Shown: positions 1-6,311 of the stretch, piece by piece
How the letters are laid out: the number at the start of each line of letters is the position of its first letter
Position numbering within the stretch: the stretch's first letter is position 1
Assembly (NCBI RefSeq): GCF_900545205.1
Contig: NZ_UQYC01000085.1
Location: forward strand, 1-6,770
Direction: 5' to 3'
Source of the DNA: an uncultured Veillonella sp.
Lineage (GTDB): Bacteria > Bacillota > Negativicutes > Veillonellales > Veillonellaceae
DNA: 6,770 bases
Made by a program: the position numbers and the translations under genes
The notes under the pieces: generated by a model
What the model saw: the letters and a program-made list of their open reading frames with translations, nothing else
What the model was told of the DNA's origin: nothing
The model's database searches: none

Positions 1-61
1 AAATTTGGATTTCATTCCAACTTTTACCAAATTAATATAACAAAGCTAATCATTCAATATG

Positions 62-91
62 TTGAACCATCTTCACATAAAACGATACAAT
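62..91 (+). promoter_or_regulatory. Candidate sigma-A promoter of the LUD gene
   Basis: TTGAAC (62-67) and TACAAT (86-91) are separated by 18 bp. They match the -35 and -10 consensus at four and five of six positions. Transcription would start near 98, giving a leader of about 50 nt before the ATG at 151. A TATAAT also occurs at 102-107 but has no good -35 partner. The region is very AT-rich, so chance matches are likely; only the spacing and the position ahead of the gene support this call. Confidence 0.4.
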
Positions 92-150
92 AATAATAGA
101 ATATAATTAATAAGATTTACCTCACTTATTTACATAATATCGGAGGACTC

Positions 151-828
151 ATGGCCAATACAGAAACGACAATCAACGCAGTTATCAATCCCCAAATCAA
201 TGATGCTCCCATCGATATAAAGAGAACAATTAAGGCTTTAGAGCGCAATAATTTCGTAGTTCATTATTTTGAAACAGGTGCAGAAGCTGTTGATTATTTG
301 CAGTCTCGCATTCAGAACAAACGAGTGGCTATCGGTGATTCCCACACCTTATTAGAGCTCAAGGTTCATGATGCCTTATCCAAGGTCAACGATAATATAA
401 CAGATATTCAACGTCCCCTTCCTGGTGAAAGCTTCCGCGACACTGCATTACGTACCATGGGTCGCGATGTATTTCTCACCTCTGTAAATGCATTGTCGCA
501 AACAGGTGAGATGGTCAACATCGATGGTACTGGCAATCGTGTGGCAGCTTCTCTATTTGGTTCCCAAGAGGTGTTCTTTGTGCTAGGAGTTAACAAGATT
601 ACCCCTGACTTAGCATCTGCTATTTATCGAGCACGAAATGTAGCAGCACCGCTAAACAGCAAGAAAAATAAGAAAAGCTCCCTCAACCCTTGTGCCAAAT
701 TAGAAGAAAAATGTTATGACTGTGGCTCACCGGATCGCATTTGCAACGCCTTAACAATCTACTATAAAAAGATGCGCAACATGCAAACCATGGAGATTAT
801 TATCATCAATGAATCCTTAGGGTTCTAA
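151..828 (+). CDS. LUD-domain protein (lactate utilization / YkgG-LutC-like, DUF162)
   Basis: The 225-residue product is a single LUD-domain protein. The family includes LutC, a cytosolic accessory protein of the LutABC L-lactate oxidation complex, and many stand-alone members whose reaction is not settled. Family signatures are visible: the IGDSHT segment (61-66) and the glycine-rich SQTGEMVNIDGTGNRVA segment (116-132). The C-terminus carries four cysteines spaced C181-x6-C188-x2-C191-x6-C198, with CGSPDRICNAL typical of Firmicute single-domain members; they could bind metal or an Fe-S cluster, which is inference. The start is supported by GGAGG at 142-146. No lutA or lutB gene lies beside it here, so a role in lactate oxidation is not shown by context. 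The gene stands alone and its 3' end overlaps the convergent XRE gene. The family is fairly certain; the specific function is not. Confidence 0.88.
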   Translation: MANTETTINAVINPQINDAPIDIKRTIKALERNNFVVHYFETGAEAVDYLQSRIQNKRVAIGDSHTLLELKVHDALSKVNDNITDIQRPLPGESFRDTALRTMGRDVFLTSVNALSQTGEMVNIDGTGNRVAASLFGSQEVFFVLGVNKITPDLASAIYRARNVAAPLNSKKNKKSSLNPCAKLEEKCYDCGSPDRICNALTIYYKKMRNMQTMEIIIINESLGF

Positions 829-1081
829 TGGTTTGTGGCCCATTTAGAAAATCTTGTACGCTCATCTGCCCTAATCCAGATACAACTCTATAAATAGTGG
901 ACCATCGTGGGTCGATGGCACCACTTTCAAGATCACTAATATAAGATTGGGCTAAACCTGACTTATCTGCCAACTGATACTGCGTCATGCCCAATTGTCT
1001 ACGCCATAGTAAAATTAATACGCCTAGTTTGTGAACCTCTTGTCGAACCTGTATATCACGACAACATAGAATAGGATTCAT
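806..1081 (-). CDS. Small XRE-family helix-turn-helix regulator
   Basis: The 91-residue product is almost entirely one Cro/C1-type (HTH_3) DNA-binding domain. It spans about residues 22-72, with the helix-turn-helix in the stretch from MTQYQLADKSG to AQSYISDLESG (32-54). The pattern T-Q-x-x-L-A-x-x-S-G-L-x-Q-x-Y-I-S-x-L-E-x-G is classic. There is no sensor or oligomerisation domain, only a short N-terminal extension (1-21, with a Cys-Cys pair at 6-7) and a tail of about 20 residues. AGAGG at 1087-1091, 5 nt before the ATG, supports the start. The gene is convergent with the LUD gene and the two coding regions share 23 bp (806-828). Such short XRE proteins often repress their own promoter. The target is unknown. 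A dyad at 1149-1164 upstream of the gene is a candidate binding site, by position only. Confidence 0.85.
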   Translation of the reverse strand: MNPILCCRDIQVRQEVHKLGVLILLWRRQLGMTQYQLADKSGLAQSYISDLESGAIDPRWSTIYRVVSGLGQMSVQDFLNGPQTIRTLRIH

Positions 1082-1126
1082 ATCAACCTCTATCTACTTT
1101 CACACTCAACACATGGTTATGCCTTT

Positions 1127-1164
1127 ACTATACCCATATCGTAGGTTGACTGCCTAGTAGCAGT
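1127..1164 (-). promoter_or_regulatory. Candidate promoter/operator of the XRE gene
   Basis: Reading leftward, TATAGT (complement of 1127-1132) is a possible -10 element about 45 bp before the XRE start codon. No good -35 hexamer lies at the expected distance. That position is occupied by a dyad, ACTGC-N6-GCAGT (1149-1164). A weak -35 covered by a dyad is the usual arrangement of a regulated promoter, but both elements are short, so this is a suggestion only. Confidence 0.22.
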
Positions 1165-1180
1165 TGAAAAGTAATAACAC

Positions 1181-1231
1181 AAAAGCCTTACTAAAAACTA
1201 ATGTATCAATTAGTTCTAGTAAGGCTTTTTT
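1181..1231 (+). terminator. Long two-tier hairpin terminator
   Basis: A perfect 13-bp stem (1181-1193 with 1217-1229) encloses a second 7-bp stem, AACTAAT/ATTAGTT (1196-1202 with 1209-1215), with a 6-nt loop. On the rightward strand the stem runs into six T residues (1226-1231), as in an intrinsic terminator. On the opposite strand only four T follow, so leftward termination, for glutamate synthase-type transcripts about 200 nt past their stop codon, would be weaker. The nearest rightward gene is the LUD gene, ending some 350 nt before, with the XRE gene antisense in between. Confidence 0.72.
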
Positions 1232-1432
1232 CTATGCATATTACGTTCTGTATGTTTTCAACAATTCGTGTAATTATTGTATATATAGAGATAATTAGTA
1301 CTAAACATGTACTATATTACACCAATCAGCATAGATAATATCTAGATTTGTATAGTTTCTATACATTATCCATTCATTATGAATACACTTGAATAGTAAT
1401 GTTACTAGCTTATATCATTATCCGCTATAGGA
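1232..1432. other. Gene-free AT-rich stretch with several short dyads
   Basis: No coding region or RNA gene is recognisable here. The stretch lies just beyond the 3' end of the glutamate synthase-type gene. It contains four short perfect dyads: TAGTAC-N7-GTACTA (1296-1314), TAGATA-A-TATCTA (1332-1344), TGTATAG-TTT-CTATACA (1349-1365) and TAGTAA-TG-TTACTA (1394-1407). In AT-rich DNA some of these are expected by chance. Confidence 0.5.
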
Positions 1433-2785
1433 TTATTGGTTAGCACTTTCTTGAGCTTTTTTGATTTCCATGTATTTAACCATGCCATCCACAGCTTTTT
1501 TAGCTTCGCGCATCGCCAATACTACAGTAGCCGGCTTATGTACAACGTCACCACCAGCGAAGACGCCATCACGGTTAGTCATACCATATGGATCTTCAGA
1601 TGTAATGATGTACCCTTTTTCGTCTACTTTCAGGTTATTACCTTCGCCGATAAGACGAGCATTTGGTTTATGACCAGCAGCGATGATGATTTTATCTACA
1701 GGCATAACTTGGAAGTTACCAGTACCATGGATACCTGCGCCATCTTCGTTAAGAGCCATCACTTCATATTTGAAGCCTTCTACCTTGTCTTTACCTTCTA
1801 CGCCTACTGGAGAAGCGAACCATTGGAATTGAACGCCTTCAGCACGAGCTTCTTCGTATTCAGACAACAATGCTGGCATTTGTTCTTGGCTACGACGGTA
1901 TGCTACAGTAACAGATTCACAGCCTAAACGTACGCATGTACGAGCCGCATCCATCGCTACGTTACCACCGCCGATGATAATTACGCGATCGCCTTTTTTG
2001 ACAGGAATTTGAGCTTCATCAAGCTCACCATTATCTACCAATTGTACATTCGTCAACAAGTACATTGCTTGGAATACACCATGCACTTCATCGTTTTCCA
2101 TGCGTACTTCTTGAGGAATATGTGTACCAGTACCGATAAAGATGGAGTCAAAACCTTCCGCGAAGAGTTCATCCAATGTTTTATCTTGACCGATAAATGT
2201 ATTACATACGAATTTAACGCCTAAACCTTCAAGACGAGCGATTTCACGACGTACAACGGATTTAGACAAACGGAATTCTGGAATACCGAATAAAAGTACG
2301 CCACCTGGTTCAGATTGACCTTCGAATACAGTTACCTCGTAACCAAGTTTAGCGATATCACCTGCTACGGACAAGCCTGCAGGGCCAGAACCTACAACGG
2401 CAACCTTACCAAGATCTTGTTTAATCTTCTTAGGTTTGCGAAGTTCATTGATACTTTCAAAATCAGCAGCAAAGCGTTCCAATTTACCGATATTGATAGG
2501 CGGTTTTTTCGCCTTGTTCATGATACAGTTACCTTCACATTGGTTTTCGCGTGGACATACGCGGCCACAAATGGATGGCAAGTTTGTACGTTCTGCCAAA
2601 ATATCATTTGCTAAACCGAAGTTACCGTGTGCAATAGCTTGGATGAAACGAGGGATCTCGTTTTCAATAGGGCAACCCATACGGCACAATGGTTTTGGAC
2701 AATTTAGACAACGTTTCGCCTCAGCGAGCGCTTCCTCCATTGTATAATCCGCATCAAAATGTAGTGGTTTTAATTCGTTACTCAT
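1433..2785 (-). CDS. gltA: NADPH-dependent glutamate synthase-type flavoprotein (GltD/NfnB-like small subunit)
   Basis: This 450-residue iron-sulfur flavoprotein is full length for the GltD/GltA family. The family passes electrons from NAD(P)H through FAD to Fe-S clusters, for glutamate synthesis from glutamine and 2-oxoglutarate or, in NfnB, for flavin-based electron bifurcation. Order of elements: a cysteine-rich N-terminus with C26, C29, C34, C38 and C73, C77, C83, C87 (two 4Fe-4S sites expected); the FAD Rossmann motif GSGPAG (132-137) ending at E155; the NAD(P)H Rossmann motif GGGNVAMDAA (272-281) followed by YRR (296-298), arginines that favour NADPH; and the C-terminal FAD motif AGGDVVHKPATVV (410-422). 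AGGAGG at 2794-2799, 8 nt upstream, fixes the start. Neither a large glutamate synthase subunit (gltB) nor nfnA is adjacent. The stand-alone form is called gltA (homotetrameric type) in some databases and gltD in others. The family is certain; glutamate synthase versus NfnB or another electron-transfer role cannot be settled from the sequence. Confidence 0.93.
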   Translation of the reverse strand: MSNELKPLHFDADYTMEEALAEAKRCLNCPKPLCRMGCPIENEIPRFIQAIAHGNFGLANDILAERTNLPSICGRVCPRENQCEGNCIMNKAKKPPINIGKLERFAADFESINELRKPKKIKQDLGKVAVVGSGPAGLSVAGDIAKLGYEVTVFEGQSEPGGVLLFGIPEFRLSKSVVRREIARLEGLGVKFVCNTFIGQDKTLDELFAEGFDSIFIGTGTHIPQEVRMENDEVHGVFQAMYLLTNVQLVDNGELDEAQIPVKKGDRVIIIGGGNVAMDAARTCVRLGCESVTVAYRRSQEQMPALLSEYEEARAEGVQFQWFASPVGVEGKDKVEGFKYEVMALNEDGAGIHGTGNFQVMPVDKIIIAAGHKPNARLIGEGNNLKVDEKGYIITSEDPYGMTNRDGVFAGGDVVHKPATVVLAMREAKKAVDGMVKYMEIKKAQESANQ

Positions 2786-2832
2786 GGCACATGCCTCCTA
2801 ACAAGGATCCAGTACTATACTTATACAGCGTT

Positions 2833-2886
2833 GCATGTACCTGAACAATCCGATGAGCCCACTCACATAGGGATGTCGCCACATGC
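2833..2886 (-). promoter_or_regulatory. Candidate structured 5' leader of the glutamate synthase-type gene
   Basis: Within the probable leader transcript, GCATGT and ACATGC (2833-2838 and 2881-2886) can close a 54-nt element. Inside it, CGA/TCG (2851-2853 and 2876-2878) encloses two abutting hairpins with no unpaired bases between them: 2854-2865 (4-bp stem, 4-nt loop) and 2866-2875 (3-bp stem, 4-nt loop). The two loops carry complementary CCC and GGG triplets. This resembles a compact three-way junction with kissing loops. I do not recognise a known riboswitch or T-box. The stems are short, so chance is possible. Confidence 0.25.
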
Positions 2887-2959
2887 TGCTAAGATTTATC
2901 TTTTGTAACCATTCGATAGACGTGTGGTCACTGGTCAGACACACACTATTCTATAGTAT

Positions 2960-2989
2960 ATTCTAAATTGTGAAAGTCCCAACAGTCAA
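2960..2989 (-). promoter_or_regulatory. Candidate promoter of the glutamate synthase-type gene
   Basis: On the leftward strand TTGACT (2984-2989) is followed after 18 bp by TAGAAT (2960-2965); each differs from consensus at one position. An overlapping alternative is TTGGGA with TATACT (2955-2960) at 16 bp. Either would start transcription near 2950, leaving a leader of about 165 nt before the ATG. That is unusually long for a housekeeping gene and leaves room for regulation by RNA structure. Confidence 0.5.
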
Positions 2990-3085
2990 GCAAATAAAGC
3001 ACCTTTTGTATACGAATATAGCCCCTATTCATGCAAGGATTGCATAGAAACGAATGGTAAGGTAACAGCAATTCTTAAGTGTATA

Positions 3086-3113
3086 TTTACATATATATCT
3101 ATGCATGTATACT
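3086..3113 (+). promoter_or_regulatory. Candidate distal promoter of the patB gene
   Basis: TTTACA (3086-3091) and TATACT (3108-3113) are separated by 16 bp. Each differs from consensus at one position. Transcription would begin near 3120, about 120 nt before the coding start. A second candidate lies closer to the gene; sequence alone does not decide between them. Confidence 0.35.
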
Positions 3114-3165
3114 GATAATAGACAGAATAATTGATTTGCACCACATTAACATACACTCATAGATG

Positions 3166-3193
3166 TTGGTGACACCGAACTGATATATATAAT
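3166..3193 (+). promoter_or_regulatory. Candidate proximal promoter of patB with an overlapping dyad
   Basis: A consensus -10 TATAAT (3188-3193) lies 16 bp after TTGGTG (3166-3171), a weak -35. The perfect dyad GGTG-A-CACC (3168-3176) overlaps that -35, a typical position for a repressor or activator site. The expected start near 3200 would leave a leader of roughly 40 nt and would lie close to or upstream of the first in-frame ATG (3209). Confidence 0.38.
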
Positions 3194-3226
3194 TACACAA
3201 GATTTCTTATGAATCTAGCAGAATGT

Positions 3227-3232
3227 AAGAGG
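3227..3232 (+). promoter_or_regulatory. Ribosome binding site that decides the patB start
   Basis: AAGAGG lies 6 nt before the ATG at 3239. The alternative in-frame ATG at 3209 has only weak purine content before it (ACAAGATTT). The shorter protein also begins exactly where PatB/MalY proteins normally begin. Confidence 0.75.
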
Positions 3233-3238
3233 TTCACT

Positions 3239-4432
3239 ATGAACACAGTAGACTTTACTAAAACATACTATATTGATCGACGCGGTTCTCATTCCCGCAA
3301 ATGGGACGGCGAGCATTTAAAATTCAGCCGTACTGACCTATTACCACTATGGGTAGCCGATATGGACTTTATGCCGCCTCAGTGCATTCAAGAGGCCATT
3401 TGTAACTATGTGAAAGCCAATCCGCTAGGCTATACCATGATAAATCCGGATTATATAGAGGCAGTTATGAGTTGGTACAAACGCCGGCATAACTGTAGTC
3501 TTGAGCAAGAATGGCTCACCAGCGCGCCCAACGTCATTACAGGGATCATGTGGTGTATTGGGGCTTTTACCAAAACCAATGACGCCATCGCCGTTCTAAG
3601 TCCTGTATATGGCGCCTTTGATACGAGCGCCAGCGATGCCCAACGTCAAATCATCACTATTCCTATGAATCGCACTGAGGATAATCGCTACACCGTCGAT
3701 TACGATGCCTTTAAAAGAGCTATTTCCGAACACGATGTGAAACTGTTCATTCACTGCAATCCGCACAATCCTGTAGGCCACGTATGGAGTGAAGCGGAAA
3801 TGGACCAATTATTTAATATCTGCAAGCAGCACAATGTGCTCATCATAAGTGATGAGATTCATCAAGACCTGATTTCGGGACCAACGGCCTTTACATCGGC
3901 CTTGACGGTAAATAATGGGGCCTATACAGATAACATGATTGCAATGTCCTCCCTCTCAAAGTCGTTCAATATGGCTAGCTTGCACCACGCAGAGGTTATC
4001 ATTCCTAACGAACGACTACGAAGCCAATTCAACGCCTATAAAGCTCATGTGTATCATACAGACTCGGACGTTATTGCCGAAGCGGCCATCACCGCAGCCT
4101 ACACGCATCCTGAGGCGGAAGCATGGCTCACAGATGTATTGGCTATCATTCGTGAAAACTATGAATATCTGTGCCGAGAACTTCGTACGGCATTGCCACA
4201 CATCCGCATCAGCCCTATGGACGGCACCTATTTGGCTTGGATCGATTTTAGCGCCTATGTAAAGGCGGAAGATATGCATGACCTGTTCGAAAACAAATGC
4301 CACATTGCACCAAGCTTTGGCGAATGGTTTGGAGGCGGAGATTACGCCACCTTTGTGCGACTTAACTTGGCCACGAGCCTTGAAAATATCAGGACTGCTA
4401 CCCATACTATTATCAAGTACGTACACCCTTAA
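3239..4432 (+). CDS. patB: PatB/MalY-family PLP-dependent cystathionine beta-lyase / aminotransferase
   Basis: The 397-residue product is a fold-type I PLP enzyme of the MalY/PatB family. These enzymes cleave cystathionine or cysteine conjugates to a thiol, pyruvate and ammonia, in methionine and sulfur metabolism in the cytosol. Visible marks are the opening DRRGSHSRKWD (13-23), LPLWVADMDF (35-44, a family hallmark), SPVYGAF with Tyr124, NPHNPVG (174-180), ISDEIHQDL with Asp205 for the PLP ring nitrogen, SSLSKSFN with the PLP-binding Lys241, and FVRLNLA with Arg374 for the substrate carboxylate. The length fits the family. An upstream in-frame ATG at 3209 would add 10 residues but lacks a ribosome binding site. 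The gene stands alone, divergent from the glutamate synthase-type gene, and ends before a strong terminator. Its codons (many GCC, GGC, CAC) look somewhat richer in G+C than those of its neighbours. Lyase versus aminotransferase substrate is not resolved. Confidence 0.9.
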   Translation: MNTVDFTKTYYIDRRGSHSRKWDGEHLKFSRTDLLPLWVADMDFMPPQCIQEAICNYVKANPLGYTMINPDYIEAVMSWYKRRHNCSLEQEWLTSAPNVITGIMWCIGAFTKTNDAIAVLSPVYGAFDTSASDAQRQIITIPMNRTEDNRYTVDYDAFKRAISEHDVKLFIHCNPHNPVGHVWSEAEMDQLFNICKQHNVLIISDEIHQDLISGPTAFTSALTVNNGAYTDNMIAMSSLSKSFNMASLHHAEVIIPNERLRSQFNAYKAHVYHTDSDVIAEAAITAAYTHPEAEAWLTDVLAIIRENYEYLCRELRTALPHIRISPMDGTYLAWIDFSAYVKAEDMHDLFENKCHIAPSFGEWFGGGDYATFVRLNLATSLENIRTATHTIIKYVHP

Positions 4433-4447
4433 TGGGTACCTCTTATC

Positions 4448-4481
4448 AAGAAATACATTAATTCAGGAAATACATTAATCA
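4448..4481. repeat. Imperfect 17-bp tandem duplication
   Basis: GAAATACATTAAT occurs at 4450-4462 and again at 4467-4479, two tandem units of 17 bp (4448-4464 and 4465-4481) that match at most positions. It lies between the patB stop codon and the terminator. No function is evident; it looks like a small local duplication. Confidence 0.7.
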
Positions 4482-4508
4482 TATTAGAGAATTCATTCCG
4501 TACAAACA

Positions 4509-4552
4509 AAAGAGGCGGCTCTAGCATCATTCAATGTTAGAGCCGCCTCTTT
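4509..4552. terminator. Bidirectional intrinsic terminator between patB and the DUF438 gene
   Basis: A perfect 15-bp stem (4509-4523 with 4538-4552), with a G+C-rich core of GAGGCGGCTC and a 14-nt loop, sits between two convergent genes. It is about 75 bp past the patB stop and 45 bp past the DUF438 gene stop. The A-tract on one side and the T-rich flank on the other provide a U-rich tail in both directions (TTTGTATTAT rightward, TTTTGTTTGTA leftward). It therefore probably serves both genes. Confidence 0.88.
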
Positions 4553-4596
4553 GTATTATACTTTCACTGTATTACCAACTAGTATTACACTGGTTC

Positions 4597-6150
4597 TTAT
4601 TTAATTCTAGCGAAATGTTCCTTTGCAAATTGCATATCTTGTACGAGTTCTAATGTACCAATATAGTTATTGTTTTGATCGCGTACAGCCATGTAGTTTA
4701 CATAGAATGGACGACCTTGTTTTTCAAGCCATACTGCCACATTATCGCGGTCACCTTTACGGAAGGAGTCGATAATACCGCGTACAATAGGTTCTACCTT
4801 TGGTGGATGGCAGGAATATACATCGCGGCCAATCGCTGTAGTAGGGCGTTTGAATACCTTTTCACCATCATTGAAGTAACGGTTGATATCTTCATGGTCA
4901 ACGAAGGTTACTTCCATTGGCATTGTATTGAGCATAGCATCGAGTTGATCTACAGTTAGCGTACCGCCAATTAAACCGATAGCATTGTCATCACCACTTT
5001 GTTTTGTAGTTTGTGTTGCTAATGCTGCATCAGCCTCTGTCCAAGCAATGCGTTTTACACCAAAGATTTCTTCATATTGTGCTGTATCTTTGTAGATTTG
5101 GTACCATTCTTCTTTACTGAAGTTTTCTGCACAGATTGGGAACAAGATATTTTGTTCTTTGTAGATCATTTCTTGAGCACGTGTAAGAAGCTCATCAAAA
5201 CGTCTATACCAATCATCTACACTTTGACTAGATTTTGCTAAATCGCCTAATTGGTCGCGGATATCGCCATCAACAGTCCACATAACCATGGATGGGCCAC
5301 CGATTGCATAATCTACTTTCAATTTTGGATATAATAGGTCGCCTTTTTTAGCATAGTGAACAGATACTTGGCGCACTGTATTTACATCATCGATAGTTGC
5401 TGTTTTATCTGCTACTTTAGGACGAATAGATGCAATCAACTCATCAAGGGCTTTATTTTCCTCTGTTAATTGGTTGAGCGGATGACCTACAGTCTCTACC
5501 AATGTTACTACGCTCTTGCTCTTTTCTTGAGCCTCTAATACAGCCTCTACCTTAGCATGTTCGGCATCCATTTGTTCATGAATAGTAGAACCATGGAACA
5601 ATGCAGAGTGAAGGTCGCACAATTGTTGTACCTCTTCTAAAGGTGTACCTTCGCGCATAAGACCTTGTTCGGCTTTCATGATTTCACTAGCCTCAACATG
5701 TTTGAATTGGCTCGCAAAATCTTCACGAACAGAACCAAGTTCTTCGCCTGTGCCCAAACGTTTCAAGAAGCCTTTCAATTGCTCTACACGTTCGCTATCT
5801 GTAACAGTATCCTCTGCATTAGCTTCTGCATTGTCATTAGCATTAGATTCCTCTGTGTGAGTAGCAGCTGCCTCTGTAGGAGCACCCTTAGCAGATGCAT
5901 CATCACCATGTAGATTTGGCATTTCACCTTCCAAGGTAAAGCCGGCTTTCATAAATGCGCTCACGATATCCATCATAGATACGCCTTTCATTTTAGCCCC
6001 TTTAGGAATGGTCATAATTTTGCCTACAGAGTTCAACATCACCTTATTAGTGATTTCACTGAACCCTAAGCTTTTCATAATCTCTGTTACTTCAGGATAT
6101 TCTTTTACCAAATCATATACGGATTTGGACAAATCTAATTTCTTTTCCAT
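4597..6150 (-). CDS. DUF1858-DUF438-hemerythrin-like-PAS protein
   Basis: This 517-residue protein has the architecture of the anaerobe DUF438 family. In order: DUF1858 (about 5-73, with the typical MTIPKGAKMKGVS at 46-58); an Ala/Glu/Asn/Asp-rich linker (about 82-120); DUF438 (about 121-190, ending SEIMKAEQGL, LCDLHSALFHG); a hemerythrin-like four-helix region (about 213-355, with H223, H265 and KEQNILFP at 331-338); and a C-terminal PAS domain of the PAS_10 type (about 396-515, with CHPPKVEPIVRGII at 447-460 and YMAVRDQNNNYIGTLELVQD). No signal peptide or membrane segment is seen, so it should be cytosolic. The family's role is not established; a redox, oxygen or nitric-oxide sensing or iron-centre repair function is inferred from its domains. 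Several expected metal ligands look replaced (K269-G270-D271 and D294). GAGGGG at 6157-6162, 6 nt upstream, supports the start. It is a single-gene unit flanked by hairpins. Confidence 0.9.
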   Translation of the reverse strand: MEKKLDLSKSVYDLVKEYPEVTEIMKSLGFSEITNKVMLNSVGKIMTIPKGAKMKGVSMMDIVSAFMKAGFTLEGEMPNLHGDDASAKGAPTEAAATHTEESNANDNAEANAEDTVTDSERVEQLKGFLKRLGTGEELGSVREDFASQFKHVEASEIMKAEQGLMREGTPLEEVQQLCDLHSALFHGSTIHEQMDAEHAKVEAVLEAQEKSKSVVTLVETVGHPLNQLTEENKALDELIASIRPKVADKTATIDDVNTVRQVSVHYAKKGDLLYPKLKVDYAIGGPSMVMWTVDGDIRDQLGDLAKSSQSVDDWYRRFDELLTRAQEMIYKEQNILFPICAENFSKEEWYQIYKDTAQYEEIFGVKRIAWTEADAALATQTTKQSGDDNAIGLIGGTLTVDQLDAMLNTMPMEVTFVDHEDINRYFNDGEKVFKRPTTAIGRDVYSCHPPKVEPIVRGIIDSFRKGDRDNVAVWLEKQGRPFYVNYMAVRDQNNNYIGTLELVQDMQFAKEHFARIK

Positions 6151-6202
6151 TTTGATCCCCTCGTGTCAAAAATATTGTTTATTACATATGTGAGTAATCC
6201 TC

Positions 6203-6218
6203 TATACGTCTTCGTATA
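6203..6218. promoter_or_regulatory. Perfect dyad TATACG-TCTT-CGTATA upstream of the DUF438 gene
   Basis: Six-bp arms with a 4-bp centre lie 53 bp before the DUF438 start codon. The leftward strand of this dyad supplies the only TATACG/TATAGA-like -10 candidates near the gene, with TTTCAG about 16 bp upstream as a weak -35. It could be an operator over the promoter or a small hairpin in the leader. Confidence 0.3.
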
Positions 6219-6311
6219 CAAGGCAATTTACATTCTGAAAGGTTTATCTAAAATAACCTATGACACTATGATAAACGATATCGATTGGAAAATCTGTATC
6301 CATGGCTATAC

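Noticed and set aside
1436..2747. Several rightward open frames opposite the glutamate synthase-type gene
   Set aside because: They are antisense shadows of a clearly conserved flavoprotein gene, and they lack ribosome binding sites and recognisable domains.
3209..3238. Upstream in-frame ATG giving a PatB protein 10 residues longer
   Set aside because: It has a poor ribosome binding site, whereas AAGAGG precedes the ATG at 3239. Family members normally start just before the DRRG motif.
2786..3238. Search for a tRNA, T-box or known riboswitch in the divergent intergenic region
   Set aside because: I found no T-loop motif with matching stems, no T-box consensus and no recognised riboswitch core. 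Only the unassigned three-way-junction candidate was kept.
4016..4426. A 136-codon leftward open frame inside patB
   Set aside because: It is antisense to a well-conserved PLP enzyme, with no domain and no start signal; a shadow frame.
4675..5913. Rightward open frames opposite the DUF438 gene
   Set aside because: They are shadows of the conserved DUF438/PAS coding sequence, rich in Phe/Cys/Ser as typical of antisense translation.
6151..6170. TTTGA-N10-TCAAA dyad over the DUF438 ribosome binding site
   Set aside because: The arms are only 5 bp with a 10-bp spacer that fits neither FNR nor CRP spacing, and it lies downstream of any plausible promoter; probably chance.
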